A DNA stretch of 7,658 nt from Synergistaceae bacterium (GTDB lineage Bacteria > Synergistota > Synergistia > Synergistales > Synergistaceae). The stretch is from assembly GCA_030539135.1 (NCBI GenBank), contig JAUNSQ010000076.1, forward strand, positions 1-7,658. The letters run 5' to 3'. Numbering within the stretch: position 1 is the first letter of the stretch; every line of letters begins with the position of its first letter. Shown piece by piece: positions 7,541 through 7,658 of this stretch. The translations under genes and the position numbers were made by a program. The notes beneath the pieces were generated by a model. The model worked only from the letters and a program-made list of their open reading frames with translations, had not been told where the DNA came from and searched no databases.

Positions 7541-7570
7541 AATTTTCTTAAAATTTTCTTGAATTTTCTC
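7541..7570 (+). repeat. Three direct copies of AATTTTCT(T/C), phased T-tracts
   Basis: AATTTTCTT occurs at 7541-7549 and 7552-7560, and AATTTTCTC at 7562-7570, spaced 11 and 10 bases apart. With TTTT at 7519 and 7531 and TTTTT at 7571, the T-tracts recur about once per helical turn. Phased tracts like these bend DNA and, upstream of or within a promoter, can act as an UP-like element or regulator site. Chance in an AT-rich spacer is an alternative. Confidence 0.6.
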
Positions 7571-7586
7571 TTTTTCCTGCTAGAAT
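7559..7586 (+). promoter_or_regulatory. Candidate sigma-70-type promoter with extended -10
   Basis: TTGAAT (7559-7564, -35, consensus TTGACA) and TAGAAT (7581-7586, -10, consensus TATAAT) are separated by 16 bp. TGC directly before the -10 gives the extended -10 form TGnTAGAAT. The start of transcription would fall near 7592-7594. It points rightward, into the next gene, after the end of the trmFO operon. AT-rich DNA makes chance matches common, but the extended -10 and the position between genes support it. Confidence 0.5.
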
Positions 7587-7593
7587 ACCTTGC

Positions 7594-7658
7594 ATGGTAG
7601 AGAATATATCATCAAGCATATATTCGTTTTTAGAGTATCTCAAATAGAGATGGCGATC
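7594..7658 (+). CDS. Possible start of a XerC/CodV-type tyrosine recombinase, interrupted by a stop after 17 codons; runs out of the window
   Basis: From ATG 7594 the translation is MVENISSSIYSFLEYLK, then TAG at 7645-7647. FLEYLK resembles the N-terminal core-binding segment of XerC/CodV recombinases (B. subtilis CodV begins MENVKNF...FVEYLQIEK). Reading one base back after AAA (7642-7644) gives ata gag atg gcg atc, so the joined reading is FLEYLK-IEMAI, which continues the family pattern 'YLxIE'. codV/xerC is also the expected gene after trmFO in Bacillota. The stop could be a sequencing or assembly error in the A-run, a real disabling frameshift, or the resemblance could be chance. There is no ribosome binding site before ATG 7594, and the predicted transcription start falls on or next to it. 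Only 65 bases are visible, so the call is tentative. Confidence 0.35.
7602..7625. repeat. Perfect 8-bp inverted repeat with 8-nt spacer, followed by a T-run
   Basis: GAATATAT (7602-7609) and ATATATTC (7618-7625) are exact reverse complements around an 8-nt spacer, and TTTTT follows at 7627-7631. It lies just downstream of the candidate promoter, about +9 to +32. As DNA it could be an operator for a dimeric regulator; as RNA it is a weak, AT-rich hairpin before a U-run, somewhat like an attenuator. The low G+C of the stem argues against an efficient terminator. Confidence 0.45.
7637..7651. repeat. Short 5-bp inverted repeat at the stop of the interrupted reading frame
   Basis: ATCTC (7637-7641) and GAGAT (7647-7651) flank a 5-nt loop that contains the first two bases of the TAG stop. 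The stem is short and may be chance; it is noted because it sits exactly at the suspected frame change. Confidence 0.25.

Larger units (their letters stand above)
7499..7658. other. AT-rich intergenic tail after trmFO
   Basis: This is the only sizeable stretch without a clear gene. Positions 7501-7658 are about 32% G+C by hand count, far below the genes before it. It holds T-tracts at near-helical spacing, a promoter-like sequence, two inverted repeats and a possible interrupted gene start, each listed separately. I found no GC-rich hairpin with a T-run that would end the trmFO transcript, so read-through into the next gene is possible. Confidence 0.7.

Noticed and set aside
1..7658. Mobile element, phage, toxin-antitoxin or defence system
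   Set aside because: Every long + strand frame belongs to a known housekeeping or DNA-processing family; no transposase, terminal repeats or unexplained gene cassette was seen.

Overview
The window holds one compact, single-direction bacterial gene cluster, all on the + strand: the 3' end of rbgA (ribosome-assembly GTPase), then rnhB, a yraN-family gene, comM, dprA, topA and trmFO. The only non-coding stretch longer than about 15 bases is the AT-rich tail after trmFO (7499-7658). I saw no tRNA, rRNA, CRISPR array, insertion sequence or integration site.

Organism: a bacterium with moderate GC in its genes, frequent AGG/AGA/ATA codons and GGAG-type ribosome binding sites. The order rbgA - rnhB - (yraN) - dprA - topA - trmFO is the well-known order of Bacillota such as Bacillus subtilis, where codV (xerC), clpQ, clpY and codY follow. 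An inserted yraN-comM pair and folate-dependent TrmFO would also fit Synergistota or other early-branching lineages. I cannot settle the phylum by reading alone; a Synergistota-like gut or anaerobic bacterium is my best guess, held loosely.

Layout: 1-339 rbgA end; 342-947 rnhB; 937-1389 yraN; 1386-2897 comM; 2885-3970 dprA; 3985-6174 topA; 6161-7498 trmFO. Four of the six junctions overlap (11, 4, 13 and 14 nt), one gap is 2 nt and one is 14 nt, so the set is almost certainly one transcription unit with translational coupling. Start codons were chosen by ribosome binding site and family alignment: comM uses GTG, and trmFO most likely uses TTG inside the end of topA.

How the genes fit together: most act on nucleic acids. 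RNase HII and topoisomerase I both limit R-loops and misplaced ribonucleotides. ComM (branch-migration helicase) and DprA (RecA loader on incoming single strands) act together in natural transformation. YraN is a predicted nuclease-fold protein of unclear role. RbgA and TrmFO serve the ribosome and tRNA.

The tail 7499-7658 is about 32% G+C by hand count. It has T-tracts spaced near the helical repeat, a promoter-like sequence with an extended -10, an inverted repeat followed by a T-run, and the possible start of a XerC/CodV-type recombinase gene with a stop after 17 codons. These are the least ordinary parts of the window, together with the lysine-rich tail on TopA. The rest is well-known housekeeping and DNA-processing genes; I found no convincing new system.
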